Source of the DNA: Sphingomonas sp. NFR15 | GTDB lineage: Bacteria; Pseudomonadota; Alphaproteobacteria; Sphingomonadales; Sphingomonadaceae | Assembly: GCF_900103265.1 (NCBI RefSeq) | Contig: NZ_FMWX01000005.1 | Coordinates: 186,001-250,000 of the forward strand | Length of the DNA: 64,000 nucleotides | Direction: 5' to 3' | Part shown: positions 45,740 to 55,221 of the stretch, in pieces | Numbering within the stretch: the first letter of the stretch is position 1 | Layout of the letters: each line of letters begins with the position of its first letter | The notes under the pieces: model-generated | The model's input: only the letters and a program-made list of their open reading frames with translations | Database searches by the model: none | Told to the model about the DNA's origin: nothing | Translations under genes and position numbers: made by a program

Positions 45740-46072
45740 ATGGCCTATAAGGAACCGACTTTCCGGGATCGCGCCGCGCTTTCCGCCGACGCGAAGCAGC
45801 GTGCGCTTGAGAAACTGAAAGCCAAGCCGGTGCTCGATCCGGCCGTCGTTGCCGAACGCATCGCCGCCCGCGAGGCGAAGGAAGCCGCCGAGGCGCAGAA
45901 GCGCGCCGAGAAGAAGGCCGCGATCGAACAGGCCAAGCTCGACAAGATCGCCAAGGCGGAAGAGGCCAAGCGCGCGATCGAGGAAGCCGCCAAGAAGGCG
46001 CAGATGACTGAGGCCGAGAAAAAGGCCGCGCGCGACGCGAAGTACGCGGCGCGGAAAGCTCGCAAGAAATAA
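45740..46072 (+). CDS. DUF6481-type small basic coiled-coil protein
   Basis: 110 residues, almost entirely one charged helix: MAYKEPTFRDRAALSADAKQ, then runs of EAKEAAEAQKRAEKKAA and ending KAARDAKYAARKARKK. The family is common in sphingomonads; its role is unknown. The strong charge pattern suggests binding of nucleic acid or ribosomes. It starts 36 bases after tRNA-Ser. Confidence 0.85.
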   Translation: MAYKEPTFRDRAALSADAKQRALEKLKAKPVLDPAVVAERIAAREAKEAAEAQKRAEKKAAIEQAKLDKIAKAEEAKRAIEEAAKKAQMTEAEKKAARDAKYAARKARKK

Positions 46073-46076
46073 CCCT

Positions 46077-46164
46077 GTCGTCGCCCCGGCGAAGGCCGGG
46101 GCCGGCTCGTTGCTGGGCGAGCCGTCGGACCAGCCACGCAGCGGCCCGGCCTTCGCCGGACGAC
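46077..46164. repeat. Palindromic repeat (family B)
   Basis: Left arm GTCGTCGCCCCGGCGAAGGC, right arm GGCCTTCGCCGGACGACG, with a central GGCTCG/CGAGCC pair. Sits in the gap between two convergent genes. Confidence 0.8.
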
Positions 46165-46168
46165 GTGG

Positions 46169-48220
46169 TTAGGGCAGCGCGTCCGCCAGTTCTTTGAGCC
46201 ACACTGCCGCGGTTCCGTCCGATGGCGCGCGCCAATCGCCGCGTGGCGACAAGGCGCCGCCCGCCGAGACCTTCGGCCCGTTAGGAATCGCTGAGCGTTT
46301 GAACTGGCTGGTCGCGAAAAAGCGGACGAGAAACTTCTCCAGCCATTCGCGAATCGTCGGGAGATCATACGCCACGCGTGCTGCCTCTGGTACGTCGCGC
46401 GGCCAGCGCCCGGCCGCCGCGTCGCGCCACGCGTGCCACGCGAGGAAGGCGATCTTCGAAGGCGCCATGCCGTGCCGCACGGCATAATGCGTGAAGAAGT
46501 CGTTGAGCGCATATGGCCCGATCTTCGATTCGGTGCTCTGGATCGCGCCGTCCGCGCCCGCCGGCACCAGTTCGGGGGAAATCTCGGTATCGAGGATCGC
46601 CGCCAGCACCGTATCGGTCTGCGCGTCGAACTGGTTGCTCGCGATGCACCAGCGGATCAGGAATTGGATTAGCGTCTTGGGCACGCCGGCGTTGACGGCA
46701 TAGTGGCTCATCTGGTCGCCCACGCCGTAGGTACACCAGCCCAGCGCCAGTTCGGACAAATCGCCGGTGCCGACCACCAGCCCGTTGTTGTGGTTGGCGA
46801 GCCGGAACAGATAATCGGTGCGCAAGCCCGCCTGCACGTTCTCGAAGGTCACGTCATACACCGGCTGCCCTTGCGCGAACGGATGGCCGAGATCGCCGAG
46901 CATCTGATGCGCGGCCGGGCGAATATCGATCTCCTGAGCGGTGATGCCGAGCGCGCGCATCAGCGCCCAGGCGTTGCCCTTGGTGCCCTCGCTCGTGGCG
47001 AAGCCGGGCATCGTATAGCCAAGGATGTCGGTGCGTGGCCGCCCGAGCCGCTCGAGCGCCTTGGCGGCGACGATCAGTGCGTGCGTCGAATCGAGCCCGC
47101 CCGAAATGCCGATGACAAGCCGCTGCGCCCTGGCTGCCTCCAGTCGCTTGGCGATCCCTTGCACCTGGATGTTGAACGCCTCGTAACAATCCTCGTCGAG
47201 CCGCTCGGGCGTGTTCGGCACGAACGGAAAACGCCGGATCTCGCGCCGCGAGCCCACGTCCGCGTAGTCAGGGCGATGCTCGAACCCGATCCGCCGGAAA
47301 CGCGCCTCGGGCCGGCCGGCGAGAAGGCTCGAATCGTTGAAGGTCGGCGCGCGCAACCGTTCCTGGATCAGCCGCCCGCAGTCGATATCGGCATAGACCG
47401 CCCCGTCCGCCGCCGCGAAACGCGCCGATTCGACCAGCAGTTCGCCGAGTTCGTGGATCATGCCTTGGCCGTCCCAGGCGAGATCGGTGGTGCTTTCGCC
47501 CGGCCCGGCGGCCGAATAGACGTAACCGCACACCGCGCGCGCGCTTTGCGAGGCGCATAGCATCGCGCGCTCGCGCGCCTTGCCGATCACGATGTTCGAG
47601 GCGGAAAGGTTGCAGCAGATCAGCGCGCCCGCGAGCGCACCCATCGTGGAGGGCGGGGTGGGTGCCCAATAATCCTCGCAGATCTCGGCATGGAACAGGA
47701 AATGCGGCAGGTCGCTCGCGGCGAAGATCAGGTCGGTGCCGAACGGCGCGGTCTGTCCGGCGACCGCGATCTCCAGCCCGGTAAGACCGGCCCCGCTCGC
47801 AAACCAGCGCTTCTCATAATATTCGCGGTAATTGGGCAGGAACGTCTTCGGCACCACCCCCAGCACGCGCCCGCGCGCGATCACGATTGCGCAATTGTAC
47901 AGCCGGGCGTCGCGCACCAGCGCCGCGCCCACGATCAGCACGGGGCGCAGCGTCGCGCTCGCCGCGACGATCGTCGCCAGCGCCGCATCGGTGGCCCGCT
48001 GGAGCGCGTCCTGCAAATGCAGATCGTCGATCGCATAGGAGGTGACGTTCAGTTCGGGGAAGACGAGCAGGTCCGCGCCCTCGGCATCCCCCGCGCGGGC
48101 GAGTGCGATCGTCGCGTCGGCGTTGGCGGCGGGATCGCCGACGCTTGCCCGCGGCGTGCAGGCGCCCGCGCGGATCATCTGATGACGGTGGATCGAAAGA
48201 AACGGATGTGTATTCGCCAT
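46169..48220 (-). CDS. nadE: Glutamine-dependent NAD+ synthetase
   Basis: 683 residues. N-terminal glutaminase of the nitrilase type: catalytic Glu in [12 protein letters not shown], Lys in [19 protein letters not shown], Cys in [13 protein letters not shown]-terminal synthetase with the P-loop [34 protein letters not shown] and [19 protein letters not shown]. Converts NaAD to NAD+ with glutamine. Length and order fit the long form found in Mycobacterium and alphaproteobacteria. ATG 48220. Confidence 0.96.
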   Translation of the reverse strand: MANTHPFLSIHRHQMIRAGACTPRASVGDPAANADATIALARAGDAEGADLLVFPELNVTSYAIDDLHLQDALQRATDAALATIVAASATLRPVLIVGAALVRDARLYNCAIVIARGRVLGVVPKTFLPNYREYYEKRWFASGAGLTGLEIAVAGQTAPFGTDLIFAASDLPHFLFHAEICEDYWAPTPPSTMGALAGALICCNLSASNIVIGKARERAMLCASQSARAVCGYVYSAAGPGESTTDLAWDGQGMIHELGELLVESARFAAADGAVYADIDCGRLIQERLRAPTFNDSSLLAGRPEARFRRIGFEHRPDYADVGSRREIRRFPFVPNTPERLDEDCYEAFNIQVQGIAKRLEAARAQRLVIGISGGLDSTHALIVAAKALERLGRPRTDILGYTMPGFATSEGTKGNAWALMRALGITAQEIDIRPAAHQMLGDLGHPFAQGQPVYDVTFENVQAGLRTDYLFRLANHNNGLVVGTGDLSELALGWCTYGVGDQMSHYAVNAGVPKTLIQFLIRWCIASNQFDAQTDTVLAAILDTEISPELVPAGADGAIQSTESKIGPYALNDFFTHYAVRHGMAPSKIAFLAWHAWRDAAAGRWPRDVPEAARVAYDLPTIREWLEKFLVRFFATSQFKRSAIPNGPKVSAGGALSPRGDWRAPSDGTAAVWLKELADALP

Positions 48221-48296
48221 AGGGTCGCGTCCTAAACGCCTTCGCGCATGATTGCCACGCGTGCTAAACGTCGCGGCGCGGGGAATGGAGCCACGG

Positions 48297-48683
48297 ATGA
48301 GGATCGGCGCGCTCAAGCTGAAAGCGCAGCTTTACTGCGGCGAGGCGCTGGCGATGGGGCCGGGCAAGGCCGATCTGCTCGAGGCGATCGCGCGCGAGGG
48401 GTCGATCTCCGCCGCTGGTCGCGCGATGGGGATGAGCTATCGCCGTACCTGGCTGCTCGTCGATGAGATGAACCGCTGCTGGCGCGACCGGCTGGTCGAG
48501 ACCATGCCCGGCGGCGGCAAGGCGCGCGGCGCGCGGCTCACCGAAACCGGCGCCACGGTTCTGGCCGCCTATCGCGCGCTGGAGACCGCGCTCGCCGATG
48601 CCGCCTGCGGGCAAACGCTCGCGGACCTCGACGCGCTGCTGCGTGCCGAGCCGCTCCCGCCCGCGGCGCCGCTTTCCGATTGA
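48297..48683 (+). CDS. ModE-like winged-helix regulator (DNA-binding domain only)
   Basis: 128 residues: RIGALKLKAQLYCGEALAMG, GKADLLEAIAREGSISAAGR and AMGMSYRRTWLLVDEMNRCW, the ModE N-terminal winged HTH of molybdate regulators, followed by a short tail without the molybdate-binding TOBE domains. ATG 48297 has GGAG 6 bases upstream; an ATG 12 bases earlier is the other option. Divergent from nadE. Effector not predictable. Confidence 0.85.
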   Translation: MRIGALKLKAQLYCGEALAMGPGKADLLEAIAREGSISAAGRAMGMSYRRTWLLVDEMNRCWRDRLVETMPGGGKARGARLTETGATVLAAYRALETALADAACGQTLADLDALLRAEPLPPAAPLSD

Positions 48684-48727
48684 CGCGCCGCGGCAGGCGC
48701 ATAGCTTGCACCGCTTCGACAGGGAGA

Positions 48728-50140
48728 ATGCGGGTGGCGGTAGTGCGCGGCGTGGCGGTGGTTTCGATGATGGCGGCGACGGCACTCGCCCCGGCGAGGG
48801 CGCAGGTCGGGGCGGGGGCACACCCGGTCGCCGAGGCGCAGGCGCTCGACATGGCCAAGAAGGCGATCGCCTTCCGCTCGGTGCGGGGCCCCGGCAACCA
48901 GACCCCGCAACTCCTCGCCTATCTGAAAGAGCAACTCGTCGCGGGCGGCCTCAAGGCCGACGATGTCGAGATCACCCCGGTCGACGACACCGCGTACATG
49001 ATCGCGCGCTGGCCGGGCAGCGACCGCAAGGCCAAGCCGCTCGTCATCTCGGGGCATATGGACGTGGTCGAGGCCAAGCCCGCCGACTGGCAGCGCGATC
49101 CGTTCACGCCCGTCGTCGAGAACGGCTATCTGTTCGGGCGCGGCGCCACCGACATGAAGCTCGATGGCACGATCGCGATCGCCGCCCTGCTCGAGCTGAA
49201 GCGCGAAGGCTATCGGCCGCGCCGTGACATCGTCATCGAATTCTCGGGCGACGAGGAAACGGTGATGAAGACCAGCGAGATCATCGCCGGCAAGCTCGCC
49301 AACGCCGATATCGTGCTCAACATCGACGGCGGTGGCGGCGCGCTCGACGAAAAGACCGGCAAGCCGCTCTATTTCACCTGGCAGGGCGCCGAGAAGAGCT
49401 ATGCCGATTTCCAGCTCACCGTCACCAATCCGGGCGGGCATTCCTCGGCGCCGCGCAAGGACAATGCGATCAACCAGCTCGCCGTCGCGCTGGTGCGGAT
49501 CGGCCAGTATCAGTTCAAGCCCGAGGTCAGCGATCTGACGCGCGCCTATTTCGTCCAGGCGGCGCGCTACGAGAGCCCCGAAACCGCCGCGGCGATGCGC
49601 GCCTTCGCGGCCAATCCGGCCGACAGGGGCGCGATCGCGACGCTCACCGCCAACCCCGCGACGATCGGTAAGATCGGCACGACCTGTGTCGCGACCCTCG
49701 TGAGCGGCGGTCATGCCGAAAACGCGCTGCCGCAGCGCGCCACCGCCAACATCAACTGCCGCATCTTTCCCGGCCACAAGCCCGCCGACATTATGGCCGA
49801 ACTGGCACGCGTCGCCGCTGATCCGGCGGTGACGTTCAAGGACGTGACGGAAGGCTCGGTCGCCACGCCGGCCTCGCCGATGCGCGCCGATTTCGTTCGG
49901 GCGGTGACGAAGGCGATGGGGCAGGTCTATCCCGGTGTGCCGGTGTTTCCGAGCCAGTCGTCAGGGGCGAGCGACAGCATGTGGTTCCGCGCCAAGGGCG
50001 TGGACAGTTACGGCGCCAGCCCAGTGTTCATCAAGGCGTCGGACGAATTCAGCCACGGCCTGAACGAGCGCACGCCGATCGCCAACATCGCGCCGTCGAT
50101 CCGCTATTATCTCTCGGTGTTCACCGATCTGTCCAAGTAG
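48728..50140 (+). CDS. Secreted M20-family metallopeptidase
   Basis: 470 residues with a signal peptide (VAVVSMMAATALAPARAQ). Zinc ligands and catalytic residues: VISGHMDVVEAKPADWQRDP, YLFGRGATDMKLDGTIA, VIEFSGDEETVMKTSE (catalytic Glu), DIVLNIDGGGG, and the dimerisation domain motif NPGGHSSAPRKDNAINQ. Cleaves dipeptides or N-acyl amino acids in the periplasm; substrate not predicted. ATG 48728 with AGGGAGA upstream. Confidence 0.93.
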   Translation: MRVAVVRGVAVVSMMAATALAPARAQVGAGAHPVAEAQALDMAKKAIAFRSVRGPGNQTPQLLAYLKEQLVAGGLKADDVEITPVDDTAYMIARWPGSDRKAKPLVISGHMDVVEAKPADWQRDPFTPVVENGYLFGRGATDMKLDGTIAIAALLELKREGYRPRRDIVIEFSGDEETVMKTSEIIAGKLANADIVLNIDGGGGALDEKTGKPLYFTWQGAEKSYADFQLTVTNPGGHSSAPRKDNAINQLAVALVRIGQYQFKPEVSDLTRAYFVQAARYESPETAAAMRAFAANPADRGAIATLTANPATIGKIGTTCVATLVSGGHAENALPQRATANINCRIFPGHKPADIMAELARVAADPAVTFKDVTEGSVATPASPMRADFVRAVTKAMGQVYPGVPVFPSQSSGASDSMWFRAKGVDSYGASPVFIKASDEFSHGLNERTPIANIAPSIRYYLSVFTDLSK

Positions 50141-50148
50141 CGGCAGGG

Positions 50149-50177
50149 GCGGGCGCGCGGCTTGCCGTTGCGCCCGC
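50149..50177. terminator. Hairpin between convergent genes
   Basis: Stem GCGGGCGC / GCGCCCGC (50149-50156, 50170-50177) enclosing an inner CGGC-TT-GCCG. Between the M20 gene and a convergent small gene. No T-tract. Confidence 0.4.
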
Positions 50178-50185
50178 GCCAGCGC

Positions 50186-50410
50186 CTAGAGGCAGTTCGC
50201 CGCCAACCAGATCAGCGGCGCCCACAGCAACAGCGAAATCGGCACCGCGAGCGAAAGCGCGCGCACCACCTCGGTCTCATGGCTGAGGTCGAACGCGGAC
50301 TCCGAAGTGGCGACGGGCGCGGAGGTCCAGACCGAGCGGCGCGCACGGCGGGTGATCCGGGCGGGGAGCGAGGAATATTCAGCCGAATTGGAGCTGTTGA
50401 GATATTTCAT
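50186..50410 (-). CDS. Small C-terminal-anchored membrane protein, function unknown
   Basis: 74 residues: MKYLNSSNSAEYSSLPARIT, a basic patch RRARRSVW, a helical ETEVVRALSLAV and one membrane helix (AVPISLLLWAPLIWLAANCL) at the very C-terminus. ATG 50410, AAGG upstream. The polar N-terminus with a tail anchor suggests a small regulator in the inner membrane. Not recognised. Confidence 0.6.
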   Translation of the reverse strand: MKYLNSSNSAEYSSLPARITRRARRSVWTSAPVATSESAFDLSHETEVVRALSLAVPISLLLWAPLIWLAANCL

Positions 50411-50818
50411 TGGAGCGACCTTGGGGGTGGATATCATTACAGTTCGAAATCTGTACTGAGCGAGATCGCCCGTCAATCTACGGAGAAGGTGCTGCTTTTG
50501 CTCACTTTTATTGCGGTGCAGCGTAAAGGATGAGGTTAAGTACCTGTGTCAGGCTTTCTTCGCTTTGAAACAGCCGATTACGGCGATTTCGGAGCGAGCC
50601 TGAGCCCCCCTACCCATTTTGCGCTGCCACACCCGAGCGATATATTTATTTTCGGTTCGTCTCGTCGACGGCTCGCTTGGCCGCTCTGAGCGTGTCGGGA
50701 GCGAGTCGCGTGCTTTGCCGACTCACCGCCCCCACCGCGATCGGGGATTCGCAACCCGAGTCGCAGCCGCGCGATCAGGCTGGCCGACGCCCGCCGTTAG
50801 CGGCTAGGATCGCGCGCG
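50411..50818. other. 408-base intergenic region
   Basis: No convincing gene. AT-richer than the window average at 50410-50560 and 50640-50660. It contains an interrupted repeat TACAG...CTGTA at 50444-50461, inside the likely promoter of the small minus-strand gene. It must also hold the promoter of the TPR-sulfotransferase. Confidence 0.5.
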
Positions 50819-52420
50819 ATGATGCCCGATCTCAACGCCGCCGAACCGACCAACGCGCGCTGGCCACGGCGTCTCGTCGAGGCGGCGCTCGCCCTGCACG
50901 ACAATCGGTTGGCCGATGCCGAGCCAAGGCTCCGCGCGCACCTCAAGGAAGATCCGTTCGATGTCGCGGCGATCCGCATGATGGCGGAACTCGCCGGGCG
51001 GATCGGGCGCTACCGTGACGCAGAGGCGCTGCTGCGCCGCGCGCTCGAACTGGCGCCGGGCTTCACCGCCGCGCGCGCCAACCTCGCGGTCGTGCTCCAC
51101 CGGCTCAACCGTCCGGTCGAGGCGATCGAGCAGCTCGATCTCGTCACGATCGACGAACCCGATCATCCCGGCCACGCCAACCTCAAGGCGGCGGCGCTCG
51201 GCCGGCTCGGCGGGTTCGACGAGGCGATCGCGCTGTACGGGCAGGTGCTCGCGAAGATGCCGAACCAGCCGCGCATCTGGATGAGCTACGGCCACATGCT
51301 CAAGACGGTCGGGCGGCAGGCCGACGGCATCGCCGCCTATCGTCGCGCGCTCGATCTCGCACCGGCGCTCGGCGAGGTATGGTGGAGCCTCGCCAACCTC
51401 AAGACAATCCGGTTCGACGATGCCGACATCGCGGCGATGGAGTCGGCGCTGGCGTGGCCGGAGCTCTCCGACGAGGATCGCTTCCATCTCGATTTCGCGC
51501 TCGGCAAGGCCTATGAGGACCGCCGCCAGGCCGGGCGCGCGTTCGCGCATTATGCCGCCGGCAATGCGCTGCGGCGCCACTCCGTCCAATATGACCCTGA
51601 CGAGACCGAGCGCTACGTCGATCGCAGCATCGCCACCTTCACGCCCGATCTGTTCGCCGCGCGCGCCGGGCAGGGGCATCCCGCGCCCGATCCGATCTTC
51701 ATCCTCGGCATGCCGCGCGCCGGCTCGACCTTGATCGAGCAGATCCTGTCGAGCCACAGCCTCGTCGAAGGCACGTCCGAATTGCCCGATCTGCCCGCCG
51801 TCGCCCGCGGCATCGAAGGCTATCCGGCCGGTGCCGCCGCGCTTTCCGCCGATCGGCTCGCCGAACTGGGCGCGGAATACCTGCGCCGGGCGGCGGTCCA
51901 GCGCCGCACTGACAAGCCGTTCTTCATCGACAAGCTGCCCAACAACTGGATTCGCGCCGGGCTGATCCGGCTCATCCTTCCCAACGCCACGATCATCGAC
52001 GCGCGCCGCCATCCGCTCGGCTGCTGCTTCTCCAACTTCAAGCAGCATTTCGCGCGCGGTCAGGCGTTCAGCTACGATCTCGCCGAGATGGGGCGCTATT
52101 ATCGCGATTACGTACGGTTGATGGCGCATCTCGACACCGCGATGCCGCGCCCGCCGCACCGCGTCTTCTATGAGGCGATGGTCGACGATACCGAGGCGCA
52201 GGTCCGCGCGCTCCTCGCCGCCTGCGGGCTGGCGTTCGAACCCGCCTGTCTCGCGTTCCACGAAACCGAGCGCGCGGTGCGCACCGCCAGTTCCGAACAG
52301 GTCCGGCGCCCGATCTTCAGCGAGGGCAAGTCTGCCTGGTTGCCGTTCGATCCGTGGCTCGGTCCGCTCAAGGATGCGCTAGGCGACGTGTTGCCCACTT
52401 ATCCCGAGGTCGCGCCGTAG
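50819..52420 (+). CDS. TPR-repeat sulfotransferase
   Basis: 533 residues. The first half (about 20-250) is a set of tetratricopeptide repeats (RYRDAEALLRRALELAPGFT, GGFDEAIALYGQVLAKMPNQ, RQADGIAAYRRALDLAPALG). The second half is a Sulfotransfer_3 domain with the 5'-phosphosulfate loop FILGMPRAGSTLIEQILSSH and a 3'-phosphate motif DARRHPLGCCFSNFKQHFA. It should transfer sulfate from PAPS to a peptide or carbohydrate acceptor chosen by the TPRs. No signal peptide. It precedes a TonB receptor by 200 bases on the same strand. Confidence 0.9.
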   Translation: MMPDLNAAEPTNARWPRRLVEAALALHDNRLADAEPRLRAHLKEDPFDVAAIRMMAELAGRIGRYRDAEALLRRALELAPGFTAARANLAVVLHRLNRPVEAIEQLDLVTIDEPDHPGHANLKAAALGRLGGFDEAIALYGQVLAKMPNQPRIWMSYGHMLKTVGRQADGIAAYRRALDLAPALGEVWWSLANLKTIRFDDADIAAMESALAWPELSDEDRFHLDFALGKAYEDRRQAGRAFAHYAAGNALRRHSVQYDPDETERYVDRSIATFTPDLFAARAGQGHPAPDPIFILGMPRAGSTLIEQILSSHSLVEGTSELPDLPAVARGIEGYPAGAAALSADRLAELGAEYLRRAAVQRRTDKPFFIDKLPNNWIRAGLIRLILPNATIIDARRHPLGCCFSNFKQHFARGQAFSYDLAEMGRYYRDYVRLMAHLDTAMPRPPHRVFYEAMVDDTEAQVRALLAACGLAFEPACLAFHETERAVRTASSEQVRRPIFSEGKSAWLPFDPWLGPLKDALGDVLPTYPEVAP

Positions 52421-52618
52421 CACCTCCACCCCCGCGTGGGCGTGTCGAGCTGGTGGTATGCGCATGCAGACCGATGGTCGTCCCACGACCGGACACATAA
52501 CGTTGCAAATCTGCCACGCGTCTGTGCCGAAATGCCGGAACCGTAACGGACCCGATTGACGATTGTTGCGGCGCGGAACACCCTGTCGCGAACGCTTGCT
52601 TCCTGGGGGGAATGGGGA

Positions 52619-55147
52619 ATGAAGTTCGGGGTTCGCGCGGTCGCGTCGGTATTGCTCGCGTCGTCGGCGTTCCTTCCCGCCCTGGCCGAGGCGCAAAGTG
52701 CGCCGGAGTCCGCGCCTGCCGCCGATCAGCAGCCCGACAATGGCGACATCGTCGTCACCGCGCAGAAGCGTGAGGAAAGCCTGTCGAGCGTGCCGATCAG
52801 CATTCAGGCGATCGGCACCAAGAAGCTCGACCAGCTCAACATCAGCAACTTCAACCAATATACCCAGTTGCTGCCTTCGGTGTCGTTCCAGACGACCCAA
52901 CCGGGATCGACCACCGTTTACATGCGCGGCGTCGCCTCCGGCGGGGACGGCAACCATTCGGGGTCGCTGCCCTCGGTCGGCTTCTATCTCGACGAACAGC
53001 CGATCACCACGATCGGCGGCACGCTCGACATCCACATCTACGATATCGCGCGCATCGAGAGCCTCGCCGGTCCACAGGGCACGCTCTACGGCGCTTCGTC
53101 CGAAGCGGGCACCGTCCGCATCATCACCAACAAGCCCGAACTGAGCCACTTCTACGGTCGCGTCGATGGCGAGGTGAACACGGTTCACAAGGGCGGCGTC
53201 GGCGGCAAGATCGAAGGGATGGTCAATGCGCCGCTCAACCCGATCATGGCGCTGCGCGTCTCGGGCTTCTACGAACGCGATGCGGGCTTCATCGACAACG
53301 TACCCGGCTCGCGCACCTTCTGCGGCGCGGTCATCAACGATGCCGACGGCAATGGGGTCGGCTGCCAGCCGGGTCTCACCGTCAACAACAAGGCGTTCGT
53401 CAAGAAAGACTATAACGAGTCCGACTTGTGGGGCGGCCGCGCCGCGCTCAAGATCGACCTCGACGATAGTTGGACCGCGACGCCGACCGTTCTCTACCAG
53501 GAGGCGAAATATCACGGCGCCTATGCGATGGACCCGCAGGTCGGCGATCTGCAGGTGCAGCGCTTCTTCCAGGAATATCGCCACGATCGCTTCATCCAGG
53601 CGGCACTGACGATCGAAGGCAAGATCGGCAATTGGGACGTGACCTATGCCGGCGCCTATCTCGACCGGCAGGATCAGCAGTCGAGCGACTATGCCGACTA
53701 TGCCGAGGCCTACGACCAGATCTACCACAATGTCGGCGGCATCTTCTATTACGGCGACTACAGCAACGCCGCGGGCAATCAGATCGACCCGCGCCAGCGC
53801 ATCGTCGGCACCGACCATTTCAAGAAGATGAGCCAGGAATTCCGCGTCCAGTCGCCGCAGGACGAGCGCTTCCGTGTCGTCTCCGGCCTGTTCTACCAGC
53901 GGCAGAGCAACCTCATCCACCAAGACTACAAGGTCGATGATCTCGCGCCCGATCTGTCGGTGAATGGCCACCCCGGCACGCTCTGGCTCACCCAGCAACA
54001 CCGCGTCGACAAGGATTATGCGATCTTCGGCGAAGCCTCCTTCGATATCCTGCCGACGTTGACCTTCACCGCCGGCGGCCGCGGCTTCATCTACGATAAC
54101 TCACTGATCGGCTTCTATGGTTTCGGCCGCAATCCCGGCGATGGCTATACCGCCGAGCCGTATAACGGCGCGCTCAGTTCGGGCACCGGCGTGGTGCGCT
54201 GTTTCGCGACCGACGGGCTGCGGCTGACGGGCTATGGCGACCAGCCGAGCAGCACGACGCGCGTGCTGTTGCCGGCAGCGGTGGCGGGCGGGCCTTGCAC
54301 CAACCTCGCCAATTACGTCGTCGGGCGCGGGCTCGAGCCGATCAAGGCGTCCGGGCAGGGCTTCACCCACAAGCTCAACCTCACCTGGAAGCCGAGCAAG
54401 GAGTTCCTGCTCTACGGCACCTGGTCGCGCGGCTTCCGCCCCGGCGGCATCAACCGTCGCGGCGACATCCCGCCGTACAACCCCGATTACCTGACCAATT
54501 ACGAGATCGGCGCGAAGACCACGCTGTTCGGCGGCAAGCTGCGCGTAAACGCGGCGATCTACCAGCAGAATTGGGACAAGTTCCAGTTCAGCTTCCTCGG
54601 GCCGAACAGCTTCACGATCATCAACAACGGCCCGAACGCACGCATCCGCGGGGTCGAGGCGGACGCGGCGCTCACGCTCGGCGGCCTCTCGTTGACGGCG
54701 GCAGGAGCCTATGCCGATGCCAAGACGACCAGCACGCTTTGCACCACCGCCGTCTCGACCTGTAGCGGCGACGACGTGCTCGCGCCGACCGGCACGCGCC
54801 TGCCGATCACGCCGCGCTTCAAGATCAACGGCACCGCGCGCTACACCGTGCCGCTGGGCGAGGCCAAAGCCTATGCGCAGATGCTCGTCGCGCATCAGAG
54901 TTCCGCGTCGTCGGACATCCGCGTCGCTTACGCGGCGACGCAGGGGCGGCTGAAGCAATATACCACCGGCGATCTCGCGGTCGGCGCGGAATGGGCGACG
55001 TTCAGCCTGGAGGTGTTTGCGCAGAACCTGTGGGACGAGCGCGCGCAGCTTTCACGCTTTCAGGTCTGCGGTGTCTGTACGCAGCGCCCCTATGTCGTCA
55101 CCAGCACGCCGCGAACCATCGGCCTGCGCGGCGGGGTGAAGTTCTAG
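52619..55147 (+). CDS. TonB-dependent outer-membrane receptor
   Basis: 842 residues: signal peptide (VASVLLASSAFLPALAEAQ), TonB box GDIVVTAQKREESLSSVPIS, plug (ISNFNQYTQLLPSVSFQTTQ, YDIARIESLAGPQGTLYGAS, SEAGTVRIITNKP) and a barrel ending in TIGLRGGVKF with terminal Phe. Cysteine pairs in extracellular loops (CGAVINDADGNGVGC, CTTAVSTCSGD, VCGVCTQ) suggest disulfide-stabilised loops. Imported ligand unknown. Start ATG 52619. Flanked by the TPR-sulfotransferase and a LysR regulator, all plus strand. Confidence 0.93.
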   Translation: MKFGVRAVASVLLASSAFLPALAEAQSAPESAPAADQQPDNGDIVVTAQKREESLSSVPISIQAIGTKKLDQLNISNFNQYTQLLPSVSFQTTQPGSTTVYMRGVASGGDGNHSGSLPSVGFYLDEQPITTIGGTLDIHIYDIARIESLAGPQGTLYGASSEAGTVRIITNKPELSHFYGRVDGEVNTVHKGGVGGKIEGMVNAPLNPIMALRVSGFYERDAGFIDNVPGSRTFCGAVINDADGNGVGCQPGLTVNNKAFVKKDYNESDLWGGRAALKIDLDDSWTATPTVLYQEAKYHGAYAMDPQVGDLQVQRFFQEYRHDRFIQAALTIEGKIGNWDVTYAGAYLDRQDQQSSDYADYAEAYDQIYHNVGGIFYYGDYSNAAGNQIDPRQRIVGTDHFKKMSQEFRVQSPQDERFRVVSGLFYQRQSNLIHQDYKVDDLAPDLSVNGHPGTLWLTQQHRVDKDYAIFGEASFDILPTLTFTAGGRGFIYDNSLIGFYGFGRNPGDGYTAEPYNGALSSGTGVVRCFATDGLRLTGYGDQPSSTTRVLLPAAVAGGPCTNLANYVVGRGLEPIKASGQGFTHKLNLTWKPSKEFLLYGTWSRGFRPGGINRRGDIPPYNPDYLTNYEIGAKTTLFGGKLRVNAAIYQQNWDKFQFSFLGPNSFTIINNGPNARIRGVEADAALTLGGLSLTAAGAYADAKTTSTLCTTAVSTCSGDDVLAPTGTRLPITPRFKINGTARYTVPLGEAKAYAQMLVAHQSSASSDIRVAYAATQGRLKQYTTGDLAVGAEWATFSLEVFAQNLWDERAQLSRFQVCGVCTQRPYVVTSTPRTIGLRGGVKF

Positions 55148-55221
55148 CGGCGCGGTATCGCCGGTTTCCCTCATGACGATCCGGCGGTACCTTCGCCTGA
55201 TTTCATGATGAGGGTTCATCA

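Noticed and set aside
52379-54001. Open frame of 540 codons antisense to the second TonB receptor
   Set aside because: Same reason; the sense frame has a signal peptide, plug and barrel.
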